A stretch of DNA of 48,987 nt, taken from NCBI GenBank assembly GCA_007134865.1, contig SLJW01000069.1:1-48987 (forward strand). The letters are read 5' to 3'. Each line of letters starts with the position of its first letter. Positions within the stretch are counted from its first letter, which is position 1. This DNA is from Paracoccaceae bacterium (GTDB lineage: Bacteria > Pseudomonadota > Alphaproteobacteria > Rhodobacterales > Rhodobacteraceae). Below the pieces are notes generated by a model that was not told where the DNA came from, did not search any database, and was given only the letters and a program-made list of their open reading frames with translations. A program made the position numbers and the translations under genes. Below are positions 21,682 through 29,778 of the stretch, piece by piece.

Positions 21682-23224
21682 TACGGCAGCGCCCATACGC
21701 GTTGCCTTCGTCCACGCAACCGGCAGCAAGGTTCCCGCTTGGGTTCCGGGCTTGATCAAGTGGTTGCAGGAGGACCCCGGCTTTGAGCTTGTCGGCAGGC
21801 TTCCAGGCGAGCCGCTTGCTCAGGTTAAGCGCCCCTTTTTGCTTGCCGCAGAGCGGCGGGCGTTGCAATTGCTCAGGCCGCATCTGTTCGATGATAGCTT
21901 GAGTGCTGCACTCACGGCACTTCCCGAGCTTGGAGATCAGGCGCGGTGGGGCAAGACCTGTTTCGCAGATATTGCCATTGCACTAGGCGCCTGCATGCTG
22001 CCCGATCCGGTGCGCGACGCGCTGGTCCGCGAGGAATGGTCTGTCGCGCTTGGTGGCGCGCCCGCCCATTCTGCCGATGTGTCGATCATGCAGGCCATCA
22101 CATCGGGTCAGCCGACCGTTCCGATGACGCTTCTGGCGCGGGGTCCGGGCGATACAGCGGCGCGACCTGTCTTCACCGCGCAATACAATATCAAGCCGAG
22201 CGCGGTCCTGACGGCGGAGTCGCTCGAGGATCAGACACTGATTTTCCTGCAGCGGGCACTCACCTGCCATCGTTATGACCGGCCGGTCAATACCGGCGCA
22301 ACAGCACCGCTTTGCCCTGATGCGGTGCCTGCGCGTGCGCGCCGGACGTATGCAGGCCATATGGTGCGGGCTTTGACAGGCCGGATAATCGAGAAGGCAA
22401 CCGAAAAGTTGAACCTTGCTCGTGACGGGTGGCGGTTGCATCACGGTGATGGCTCCGGTTTCGATTTCGACCCGGCGCAATTCATGTCTGTGCCGTCGGC
22501 TTCTACCATCATGGCTGATCCTTTCTTTCTCGAACATGAAGGCGCGCTCTATGTGTTCTATGAGGTACTGGAGCGGCGCGACCAACCGGCATGGATCGAG
22601 GTTGGCAGGTTGGATGGCGACAGCTTTACGCCTTTGGGCGAGGCCTTGCGCTGCGACTACCACCTGTCCTTTCCGTTTGTCTTTTCCGACAATGGAGAGG
22701 TCTACATGATCCCCGAAACCCATGCGACCAACCGGCTCGAGGTCTGGCGGGCGACGCGCTTTCCCAATGAATGGGAACTTCATGCCACCGCACTGGAGGG
22801 GCAGTCCCCTGCAGACAGCTTCCTGTTTCGGCAGGACAAGACGTGGTGGCTCTTCACCAATCTGTCAAAGGTCGAGCGATTGCCCGACCATATGAGCGCG
22901 TTATACCTCTTCAAGGTGGATGGTCCTGATTTGAACGAGGTGAAACCTCACAGGCTGAACCCGGTGATCATCGGTAGTGACGTCGCACGAAACGCGGGGT
23001 GCATCCTGTCATGGCGAGGGGCGCTCTATCGCCCCTCGCAACTCAACGCCAGAGGCGTCTATGGATACGGGCTGAACCTGATGCGCATCGACCAACTGGA
23101 CGGCGAGACGTATCACGAGACGCTTGTGAAGCAGATCACGCCAACGGACTTGCAGGGTGCAACCGGGGTGCATCACATATCCTGGGCGACCGGCAAGGTC
23201 ATCATTGACGCGTATTCCGAATGA
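21671..23224 (+). CDS. Formyltransferase-like / glucosamine inositolphosphorylceramide transferase-like protein
   Basis: The protein is about 517 residues. The C-terminal half (about 255-517) has repeated short beta motifs: MADPFFLEHEGALYVFYEV, PFVFSDNGEVYMIPET, WWLFTNL, GCILSWRGALYRPSQ, VHHISW. This resembles the five-bladed-propeller-like N-terminal domain of plant glucosamine inositolphosphorylceramide transferase 1, which in bacteria occurs in glycan clusters. In bacterial relatives the N-terminal half is often formyltransferase-like. Here it starts with a Rossmann-like VAFVHATGSKVP but lacks a clear formyltransferase HxSLLP-type motif, so I leave it open. The start is inside the preceding gene (11-base overlap); an alternative ATG lies at 21659. 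It overlaps the glycoside hydrolase gene by ATGA. Likely role: sugar recognition, transfer or modification in the island. The substrate is unknown. Confidence 0.7.
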   Translation: MADDTAAPIRVAFVHATGSKVPAWVPGLIKWLQEDPGFELVGRLPGEPLAQVKRPFLLAAERRALQLLRPHLFDDSLSAALTALPELGDQARWGKTCFADIAIALGACMLPDPVRDALVREEWSVALGGAPAHSADVSIMQAITSGQPTVPMTLLARGPGDTAARPVFTAQYNIKPSAVLTAESLEDQTLIFLQRALTCHRYDRPVNTGATAPLCPDAVPARARRTYAGHMVRALTGRIIEKATEKLNLARDGWRLHHGDGSGFDFDPAQFMSVPSASTIMADPFFLEHEGALYVFYEVLERRDQPAWIEVGRLDGDSFTPLGEALRCDYHLSFPFVFSDNGEVYMIPETHATNRLEVWRATRFPNEWELHATALEGQSPADSFLFRQDKTWWLFTNLSKVERLPDHMSALYLFKVDGPDLNEVKPHRLNPVIIGSDVARNAGCILSWRGALYRPSQLNARGVYGYGLNLMRIDQLDGETYHETLVKQITPTDLQGATGVHHISWATGKVIIDAYSE

Positions 23225-24930
23225 CCGATAAGCGAGCCAAGAACCCTCCGCATACAGCACCCGCCTTTCGTCGTTTGCTGCTCTCGGCATCGTTCTGCAT
23301 TTCGGTGGGACTGGGGTTTTCTACCACAGCACCTGTCGCTGCGGAACAGGCGGAAGAGGCTGATTTCTTCCTCGGCGTGCAGACCCATTTCGCGCAGGGC
23401 TGGCGGCTGGAGTTCCTCGATTTGCTACCCAAGCTTGGCGCCCCCTCGCTGCGCGACGAGTTGTCATGGCCACGGGTGGAGCGTGCGCGCGGGCAATATG
23501 ATTTCAGCCATGATCGCGCCCGCTATCTGGGCAAGGCCATCGAGCGCGGGATTGATCCGCTGTTGCTCTTCACCGACACGAATCCGCGTTATGATGATGG
23601 TGACACGCCATATACGCCCGAAGCACAGGCAGGACTGGCGCGCTATATCACGGCGGTTCTCGACGCCTATGCTCCCGGCCTGCGCCGTATCGAGATCGGG
23701 AATGAGTTCAACTCGGATGACTTTGTCAGCGGCCCCTTCATGCAGGACCGTGCGCGCTACTTTGCCGAGATGCTGCAAGTGGTGCATGACACGGTCAAGG
23801 CAGAGCACCCCGAGACGGAAATCCTGTGCACCGGCACGCATTCCATCGCTATTGGTTTCTTTCGCGAACTCTTCGAACAGGGCGCTCTGGCGTCTTGCGA
23901 CGCCATCTCGCTGCATCTCTATCGCGACCAGCCCGAGGGGCTGGGCCCTGAAATCGACCGTCTGCGGGCGCTGATGGAGGAATTCGGCGGGCTCCTACCG
24001 ATCTATGTTACCGAGTTCGGCCAGTGGTTCGATGACCCCGAAGACGCGCCCGATTTCATGCTTAAGACAGTGGCACAGATGGGCGAGGCCGGGATTGCGG
24101 GCGCATGGTGGTATGCGCTTCTCGATCAGCCCTGGTGGCCCAATATGGGCCTCTACCGGGCTGACCCGACAGCGCCGATGCCCGCAGCCGCAAGTTTTCG
24201 GCTGTTGCAGGACAAGCTCTTGCCGCATGGGCGCCCGAGGCATATCGGCGCCAGTGCCGCCGATCAGATCTATGCCTTTGGCGAACCAGCGCGCGCCGTG
24301 ATCGCCTGGGGCGCACCTGCGCAACTTACTGTCGAGGGCGCAGAGCGTTTCCTTGATGCACGCGGAGAGCCCATCGCGCCGGTCTCGGAACTGGACCATG
24401 CGGCCGTTGTCATTCTGGGGGACGACCTGCGTGTCAATGTCGAACGCGATCATGGGGTTGTCGGCACGCGCTATGGCTACGGCCTAGCGCCATGGAGCTA
24501 TCACGTCATCCGCCCCGATGGGCGCGAGAGCGACTTGCAGCATATCGACTGGGAGTGGGCCTCGTTTCTGGGGGATCCATGGCTGCGCCCGTTGCTTGTC
24601 AGTCAGGACTGGATTTCGGGTGCACGGTTCGACACGGGTTCGTATCAGGCGGTCGAGCGCTTCACCGCGACCGAGGCTGGCCTGCATCAAATCTCGGCCC
24701 GGTGGTTCCTGCCTGAGGATGCCAAGTCGGCAGGCGCCGTCATCAGCATCCTGCACAATGGCGCAGAGATCCTGCGCGGGACTGTCGGGTCTGAGCCTTT
24801 CGCTTTCGGCCCGATGACCATCCACCTCGCGCCCGGTGACCAACTCGATTTCGCAGTCGCACCGGGGCAGGGGGACGGCGATCACGCCGTGCGCCGCGAG
24901 ATCACGATCCACGCGCCAGAGTCTGACTGA
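23221..24930 (+). CDS. Secreted glycoside hydrolase, GH39/PslG-like
   Basis: This 569-residue protein has an N-terminal signal (RRLLLSASFCISVGLGFSTTAPVAA, cleavage near VAAEQ). A (beta/alpha)8 barrel covers about residues 40-330. The acid/base glutamate sits in IEIGNEFN and the nucleophile glutamate in IYVTEFGQW, both in the positions expected for clan GH-A. A beta-rich C-terminal part (about 440-569) looks like a carbohydrate-binding or jelly-roll module. PslG of Pseudomonas, a GH39 enzyme encoded in its exopolysaccharide operon, is the closest functional parallel I know. The start overlaps the upstream stop in an ATGA. Probable role: periplasmic trimming of, or quality control on, the polysaccharide made by this island. 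Substrate not readable. Confidence 0.82.
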   Translation: MTDKRAKNPPHTAPAFRRLLLSASFCISVGLGFSTTAPVAAEQAEEADFFLGVQTHFAQGWRLEFLDLLPKLGAPSLRDELSWPRVERARGQYDFSHDRARYLGKAIERGIDPLLLFTDTNPRYDDGDTPYTPEAQAGLARYITAVLDAYAPGLRRIEIGNEFNSDDFVSGPFMQDRARYFAEMLQVVHDTVKAEHPETEILCTGTHSIAIGFFRELFEQGALASCDAISLHLYRDQPEGLGPEIDRLRALMEEFGGLLPIYVTEFGQWFDDPEDAPDFMLKTVAQMGEAGIAGAWWYALLDQPWWPNMGLYRADPTAPMPAAASFRLLQDKLLPHGRPRHIGASAADQIYAFGEPARAVIAWGAPAQLTVEGAERFLDARGEPIAPVSELDHAAVVILGDDLRVNVERDHGVVGTRYGYGLAPWSYHVIRPDGRESDLQHIDWEWASFLGDPWLRPLLVSQDWISGARFDTGSYQAVERFTATEAGLHQISARWFLPEDAKSAGAVISILHNGAEILRGTVGSEPFAFGPMTIHLAPGDQLDFAVAPGQGDGDHAVRREITIHAPESD

Positions 24931-24932
24931 CG

Positions 24933-26417
24933 TCAGCGCATCATCCGCCAGAAAGCGATAAGGGTGCGACGGTAAAAAGCCGCCAGCAGGAGCAGATACA
25001 AGGCGACTGCCGGCAACGAGATGATCAGCGCGCGAAGCAGTACATTCAACTCGGTCAGAATATCAGTCTGGTCAACATAGCCTAGCAATCCGAAGACAAC
25101 CGCAAGCGGGATGAGCGCGGGCAGCATGTTGCGGAACACCGGCGACCACTTGAAACCAAGCTTCCTGCGATAGACTTCGAGATTGACGAAGAAATACACC
25201 AGCGCTGCCACAACCTTTGCCACCGCGACGGCGATGACCCCGAACGGGCCCGCTGCCAAGACCAGCGCGATGCCGACAACTGCAAAGAACAGGAAGAGAC
25301 GTGGCAAGAATGATGCATGCCCGGTCAAGGAGAGCAGCGGCTCTGTCGCATAGCCGACGATCCAGAGGAAAGCAGCCATCGAGATGATGGAAATAACTGG
25401 TGCTGCGCTCTGCCATTCCGGACCAAGAAGCCCGACCATGATTGCTTCGGAGAAGAGGCTGATCCAGAAGAACACCGGAAGCGCTATCACCCAGGCCAGC
25501 GGAAAGAACACATTGGCGAAATTCTGATACGCTTCTTCGGTTCCGACATCGCGCACGCTGCGAAAGGTTTTCCACGCCAGTATCTTTACCGGCTCGCCAA
25601 TTAGTTCCACGGACGCACCGACCACACGTTCCGCAGCACGAAAAATCCCGACCGATGCAGGACCGAGGAAAAACCCGACAATGAAGACCGAGGCATAGTT
25701 GCTGATCACGAGGATGATCCGGGAGGCGAGTATGTTCTTCGAGAATGACAACAAACCCGGCAGCCCTTGGCGCAGCCCGCCGAACCGTGGCAGAAGATGG
25801 GTCACGAAAATCACGATGATGACGAACACTGTCTGCTGTGCCAGTCTGCCCCCCACCAGCGAGAGAAAGCCATATCCGGCCGAGAGCATCACGAGTGTCA
25901 CGACCAGCCCGACCGCTTCGCCGGCCATCCCGGTCAAGCCAAAGGCCATGATCCGGCCTTGCCAGATCATGATCCCGTTCCAGGCTGCCGAGGGCGTTGC
26001 CAGCAATATCCAGATCGAGAATCCGGCGATCAGGAGGGGAATATCGCCATGGCTGAAGAATGGCAGGCCGATAGCTGCGGCGGCAATGCCGACCAAAGCC
26101 ATCGCGACACCGCAAAGGCAAGCGATCCCCAAGACTTTTTGTGATTCATCCGGCCCGCTGCTCCAGGCCATGATGTATTCGCTCCAGCCTGCCTCGGCGA
26201 CCTTGAGCGCGACGATGGCAATAGCCGAAATCAGCGCGAACAGGCCGAAATCCTCCGGCCCCAGGATGCGCGCGGCGTAGATGAAGATCACGATCTGGCA
26301 AAACTGCGCAAAGGCACGCGAAAGCGCTGTCAGTGCAGCTCCGCCAGCGAGTGCCGCACCTTCGCGTTTGCGAGTGCCACTCGCCCGGTCCTGTCTTTCG
26401 GGAGTGTTGGCTACCAA
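24933..26417 (-). CDS. Wzx-type polysaccharide flippase (MOP superfamily)
   Basis: This membrane protein of about 494 residues has roughly 12-14 hydrophobic segments. Near the N-terminus it shows RILGPEDFGLFAL, the signature seen in oligosaccharide flippases (Polysacc_synt). It should move undecaprenyl-linked repeats across the inner membrane for the Wzy-type enzyme at 10270-11706. I place the start at TTG 26417, which has GGAG six bases upstream; an in-frame TTG four codons earlier overlaps that ribosome site. It converges on the glycoside hydrolase with only two bases between the stop codons, so neither gene has room for its own terminator. Its promoter should lie in the 228 bases before the L,D-transpeptidase terminator hairpin. 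Confidence 0.9.
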   Translation of the reverse strand: MVANTPERQDRASGTRKREGAALAGGAALTALSRAFAQFCQIVIFIYAARILGPEDFGLFALISAIAIVALKVAEAGWSEYIMAWSSGPDESQKVLGIACLCGVAMALVGIAAAAIGLPFFSHGDIPLLIAGFSIWILLATPSAAWNGIMIWQGRIMAFGLTGMAGEAVGLVVTLVMLSAGYGFLSLVGGRLAQQTVFVIIVIFVTHLLPRFGGLRQGLPGLLSFSKNILASRIILVISNYASVFIVGFFLGPASVGIFRAAERVVGASVELIGEPVKILAWKTFRSVRDVGTEEAYQNFANVFFPLAWVIALPVFFWISLFSEAIMVGLLGPEWQSAAPVISIISMAAFLWIVGYATEPLLSLTGHASFLPRLFLFFAVVGIALVLAAGPFGVIAVAVAKVVAALVYFFVNLEVYRRKLGFKWSPVFRNMLPALIPLAVVFGLLGYVDQTDILTELNVLLRALIISLPAVALYLLLLAAFYRRTLIAFWRMMR

Positions 26418-26641
26418 GAAAAACTCCAATATCTCGGACCGGACAGAGATCGTCGGCCAGAGGCGACTCGTCTCCTAAATGACTGGCGATGCAAGTCCAT
26501 TGCACCAGAGCGCTTGGTGCGATGTGTGCCATGAAGCGAACATGGCAAGCCAGCCGATTGCAAGGGGTTCTGCCGCAATTTCGCGACAAGATCATGGCTA
26601 TTTCAAGGAACTTGTCGACCGATCTGTAAGCCAAGCTGGAA

Positions 26642-26674
26642 AACTGATGGCCCGCTATCGGCGAGCGGACCATC
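26642..26674 (-). terminator. Probable intrinsic terminator after the L,D-transpeptidase gene
   Basis: Read on the minus strand, GATGG-t-CCGCT pairs with AGCGG-g-CCATC across a seven-base loop, and GTTTT follows. It lies about 40 bases past the L,D-transpeptidase stop. The T-run is short, so termination may be partial. Confidence 0.5.
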
Positions 26675-26715
26675 AATAGAGTAGCCCACTGCGCAGATTG
26701 TCACCCTGTCACAGA

Positions 26716-27219
26716 TCACGGATTGATGCGGATCGGCGTGCCGTCGCGAACCATCGCATATATATCCTCCATTTCGCGGTCGGTCACGGCAATGCAGCCA
26801 TCGGTCCAGTCACCGCGCGCCCGCTGAAATCTCGGCCCGCGCCCGTGGATGAAGATATCCCCGCCCGGATTCCAGCCATTCGCCTCGGCACGGGCGATGT
26901 CTTCTTCATTCGGATAATCAATGCCGAGTGAGAGATGGAACGCACTGTTCGGGTTGCGCCGGTCGATGATGTAATCGCCCTCGGGCGTGCGCCGATCCCA
27001 TTCGCGTTGCTTGTGGCCGTTGGGATTGCCGCCAAGCTGGATGCGGAAACTGCGCAGCCGCTGGTCGTGATGATAGAGATGCATCCGCCGGGCCGCCTTG
27101 TGGACGACTACCTGAGTGACTTCGGGGCCGTTATAGGTCCGGAATTTGCTTGGTGGCTTGCTACATGACGCGAGCAAGCCCACCAGAAGAAGAGCGACGA
27201 CGACGCGCAGAAAACTCAT
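26716..27219 (-). CDS. L,D-transpeptidase (YkuD) family lipoprotein
   Basis: This 167-residue protein has a lipoprotein signal (VVVALLLVGLLASCSKP, lipid-modified Cys18). A YkuD catalytic domain follows, with HGRGP and, further on, DWTDGCIAV; the His and Cys are the catalytic pair. Such enzymes form or edit 3-3 crosslinks in peptidoglycan or attach proteins to it. They use a periplasmic cysteine that attacks the meso-diaminopimelate stem peptide. The ATG at 27219 has GAGGCAG upstream and puts the signal at the very N-terminus; an in-frame start 19 codons earlier would spoil it. It is a short, single-domain member without a LysM domain. Confidence 0.9.
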   Translation of the reverse strand: MSFLRVVVALLLVGLLASCSKPPSKFRTYNGPEVTQVVVHKAARRMHLYHHDQRLRSFRIQLGGNPNGHKQREWDRRTPEGDYIIDRRNPNSAFHLSLGIDYPNEEDIARAEANGWNPGGDIFIHGRGPRFQRARGDWTDGCIAVTDREMEDIYAMVRDGTPIRINP

Positions 27220-27315
27220 GCTACTGCCTCGATTTTTCGTATGACCATGCCGCAGTTGCACGATTCTGCCAAGCATTCGCCGCGCAGCAGTGCGGAGAGG
27301 CCGCTCACAAAACCG

Positions 27316-28113
27316 TCATTCAGCAGGGTGCGTGCGGTCCTTGTCACGCTCGGCCAGCCGCATCTCGATGGCTTCCAATCGCTTGAGCACCTCGACACGG
27401 TAATCGCTCGTCGCCTGATTGCTTTCCTCGGCATGGGCGTCCTGCATAGAGTTCACGATCAAACCGACCAGCAGGTTCACCACGGCGAATGTCGTCACCA
27501 TGATGAAGGGCACGAAGAAGGCCCAGGCGTAGGGATAGACCTCCATCACCGGGCGCACGATGCCCATGGACCAAGATTCCAGTGTCATGATCTGGAACAG
27601 CGAATAGGCCGAATTCCCGAGATCCCCGAACCAGTCGGGGAAGCTCTCGGAAAAGAGCTTGGTCGCCATGACCGCGCCGATATAGAACAGCATCCCCATC
27701 AGCAGGAAGACCGAGCCCATCCCGGGTAGTGCCCGGATGAAGCCTTCCACCACGCGGCGCAGATTGGGACTGACCGAGACCACACGCAACAGCCGCAGGA
27801 TTCGCAGCGCGCGCAGCACGCTGAAGGTCTGCGCGCCGGGCATGAGCGAGATGCCAACGATCAGGAAATCGAAGATATTCCAGCCGGACCGCCAGAATTG
27901 TCCGCGCTGGGCGTGAAACTTCAGTGACAACTCAATCACGAATATCGTGAGGCAGAGAGTGTCGAGCGCGATGATCACTGGCCCGGCCACGTCCATGATC
28001 GTGCCCGAGGTCTCCATTCCCAACAGCACGGCGTTGAACAAGATCACCCCGATGATGCCGTTGCGCACCCATGCCTTGTCCAGAAAGGCGGCGGTCTGTT
28101 CGCGGCTGAGCAT
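27316..28113 (-). CDS. Bacterial voltage-gated sodium channel (NaChBac/NavAb family)
   Basis: This 265-residue protein has six transmembrane segments. S4 carries regularly spaced arginines (SVLRALRILRLLRVVSVSPNLRR), the voltage sensor. The pore loop between S5 and S6 holds TLESWSMG, the sodium-selectivity filter known from NavAb. The C-terminal tail is a charged helix (VLKRLEAIEMRLAERDKD) suited to the four-helix bundle that holds the tetramer. S1 is preceded by a short N-terminal helix. It stands as a single gene between the RNA methyltransferase and the L,D-transpeptidase. Such channels are common in marine and saline or alkaline bacteria, where Na+ entry has been linked to motility, chemotaxis and pH homeostasis. 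Confidence 0.95.
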   Translation of the reverse strand: MLSREQTAAFLDKAWVRNGIIGVILFNAVLLGMETSGTIMDVAGPVIIALDTLCLTIFVIELSLKFHAQRGQFWRSGWNIFDFLIVGISLMPGAQTFSVLRALRILRLLRVVSVSPNLRRVVEGFIRALPGMGSVFLLMGMLFYIGAVMATKLFSESFPDWFGDLGNSAYSLFQIMTLESWSMGIVRPVMEVYPYAWAFFVPFIMVTTFAVVNLLVGLIVNSMQDAHAEESNQATSDYRVEVLKRLEAIEMRLAERDKDRTHPAE

Positions 28114-28152
28114 GGTCCCTCCGTGACGTTACGATCTGTGGGGGCGGATATG

Positions 28153-29367
28153 CTACCTCGTGAAGAGTGCTGCAAGCTCGACATGCGGGCTGAAGCGGAA
28201 TTGGTCGATCAATTGCACCCATTCGAGGCGATAGCCGCCCTGCGAGAGGCGCTTTGCGTCGCGCGCGAAAGTGACCGGGTTGCAGGACAGGGCCGCGACG
28301 CGCGGGACTCTGCTCTGCGCCAGCAACTCGGCCTGCGCCTCGGCCCCGGCGCGGGGCGGGTCGATGACAGCGGCGTCGAAGCGGTTCAGCTCTTCCGGCA
28401 ATAGTGGGCGGCGGAAGAGGTCGCGCGCCTCATGGGTGACGCGCTTGAGCCCCGTGGCGTGCCGCCAGCCCGCATCGAGCGCGGCCAGCATCGCGGCATC
28501 GCCTTCGACCGCGTGGACCTCGGCCGCTTCGGCCAGCGGCAGGCTGAATGTGCCGCAGCCAGCGAACAGATCGACGATCCGGGAGGCGCCGCCTGCGGCG
28601 GCGCGGGTCGCTTCCTGCATCGCGGTTTCGGCTTCGCGGGTGGCCTGCAGAAAGGCTCCGGGTGTCGGTGTAACCTGTGCGCGCCCGAATTGATGATACG
28701 GCCGGGCGGCCAGCGCGATCACCTCGCTGTCATAGGAGAGCCGGGCAAGCCGGGCTTGCCCGGCCCAGCGTCCCAGTTCGGCCTGCAATGGTCCATCGAG
28801 TGGCTTGCCACCGGAAATCGCCAGATCAAGCCCCGTCTCCGAGCGCGTCAGCGCGAGGCTCAGCACGCCTTTGCGGCTGGCGGTCATGACCGTCACCTCT
28901 TCGAGTAGAGGCAGCGCCTCGGTCAGGTCCGGGTGCAGGATCAGGCAGTCGGGCACAGGGCTGATCACATCCGAGGCGCGTCCGTGAAAGCCCACGAGGG
29001 CGCCGGTTTTCAATCGGCGCCCGGCGAATGTCGCACGCCTGCGTGACCCCAGTGGCGAGATATGGGGCGGGCGAAACTCCGCCTCCAGCCCTTGCGCAGC
29101 AAGGGCTTGCGTGATCACGCTCTCTTTCCAGTGGGTCACAAAATCTTCCCGCGCATGCTGCAGCGCGCACCCCCCGCAGGCGCGGTAATGTGGGCAGGGC
29201 GGGCGGATGCGCTCGGGCGAGGGGGTGATAATCCGGGGCGCCGCCAGGCGCCCCGCCTCGATCTCGCCTTCTACCACCTCACCGGGCAGGGTGCGCGGCA
29301 CGAATACCGGTCCCTCGGCCACCCCATCGCCATGATGGCCCAGACGGGTGATGGTCAACGCGCTCAC
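28153..29367 (-). CDS. 23S rRNA m5U methyltransferase-like protein (RumA/RlmD-TrmA family)
   Basis: This 404-residue SAM-dependent methyltransferase modifies the C5 position of uridine in RNA. A TRAM-like N-terminus (about 1-50) is followed by a cysteine cluster (CPHYRACGGCALQH, with a later Cys in PVPDCLIL), the expected ligands for a 4Fe-4S cluster. The SAM domain has IVDLFAGCGTFSLPLA and DPPRAGAEA. The catalytic cysteine is in ALSCNP. Length and motifs fit alphaproteobacterial members annotated as class I RNA methyltransferases; the exact target (rRNA or tRNA position) cannot be read. The GTG start overlaps the stop of the VOC gene by four bases (GTGA). Confidence 0.9.
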   Translation of the reverse strand: MSALTITRLGHHGDGVAEGPVFVPRTLPGEVVEGEIEAGRLAAPRIITPSPERIRPPCPHYRACGGCALQHAREDFVTHWKESVITQALAAQGLEAEFRPPHISPLGSRRRATFAGRRLKTGALVGFHGRASDVISPVPDCLILHPDLTEALPLLEEVTVMTASRKGVLSLALTRSETGLDLAISGGKPLDGPLQAELGRWAGQARLARLSYDSEVIALAARPYHQFGRAQVTPTPGAFLQATREAETAMQEATRAAAGGASRIVDLFAGCGTFSLPLAEAAEVHAVEGDAAMLAALDAGWRHATGLKRVTHEARDLFRRPLLPEELNRFDAAVIDPPRAGAEAQAELLAQSRVPRVAALSCNPVTFARDAKRLSQGGYRLEWVQLIDQFRFSPHVELAALFTR

Positions 29368-29777
29368 AGCGCCCGCGCGGGCGAGAAGGCATAGCCTTCG
29401 GGCGAGAGAATCGTGGCCTCGCGCAACCCGTGGGGCTTGTCAGCAGGCGGTTCGATCACACTGTCGGGGACGGCGCGGGCCGCTACGGTATCCGGGTCCA
29501 GCCCGAACAGGTAAAATTGCGTCCCGCCCCCACGCGGTGGCATCTCGGGCACGAGGCCCAGCAGCGGATGGGAATGATAGGTGCCGTCCGCATGCAGTTG
29601 CAGCAGAGCATCGCCGTGGCGGATGATCGCGAAATCATCGCTCAGGCGGAATACCTCCAGCCCCAGCACGTCGCGCAGGAATGCCGCCATCGCCCGCACA
29701 TCGCGGCACAAGAGGTTCACCCCGACCCCGCGCAAAGACTGTCCGAAGTCGGGCGGCGTGACCGTCTCGAAATCCAT
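29364..29777 (-). CDS. VOC (glyoxalase/bleomycin-resistance fold) family protein
   Basis: This 137-residue protein has the paired beta-alpha-beta-beta-beta layout of the vicinal-oxygen-chelate fold: GVNLLCRDVRAMAAFLRDVLGLEVFR, then FAIIRHGDALLQLH, and a second half ending in ATILSPEGYAFSPARAL. Metal ligands are not certain, and no substrate can be suggested. The ATG lies two bases after the ABC transporter stop, with GAGG upstream. An in-frame start further out would run into the transporter gene. It is probably cotranscribed with the transporter before it and the RNA methyltransferase after it. Confidence 0.85.
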   Translation of the reverse strand: MDFETVTPPDFGQSLRGVGVNLLCRDVRAMAAFLRDVLGLEVFRLSDDFAIIRHGDALLQLHADGTYHSHPLLGLVPEMPPRGGGTQFYLFGLDPDTVAARAVPDSVIEPPADKPHGLREATILSPEGYAFSPARAL

Positions 29778-29778
29778 C

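Noticed and set aside
24928-24935. Palindrome TGACGTCA at the convergent junction
   Set aside because: It is formed by the two facing stop codons; no promoter is expected there, so a regulatory role is unlikely.
25072-26121. Second minus-strand frame inside the flippase gene
   Set aside because: Frame-shifted shadow of the flippase; composition is not that of a membrane or soluble protein.
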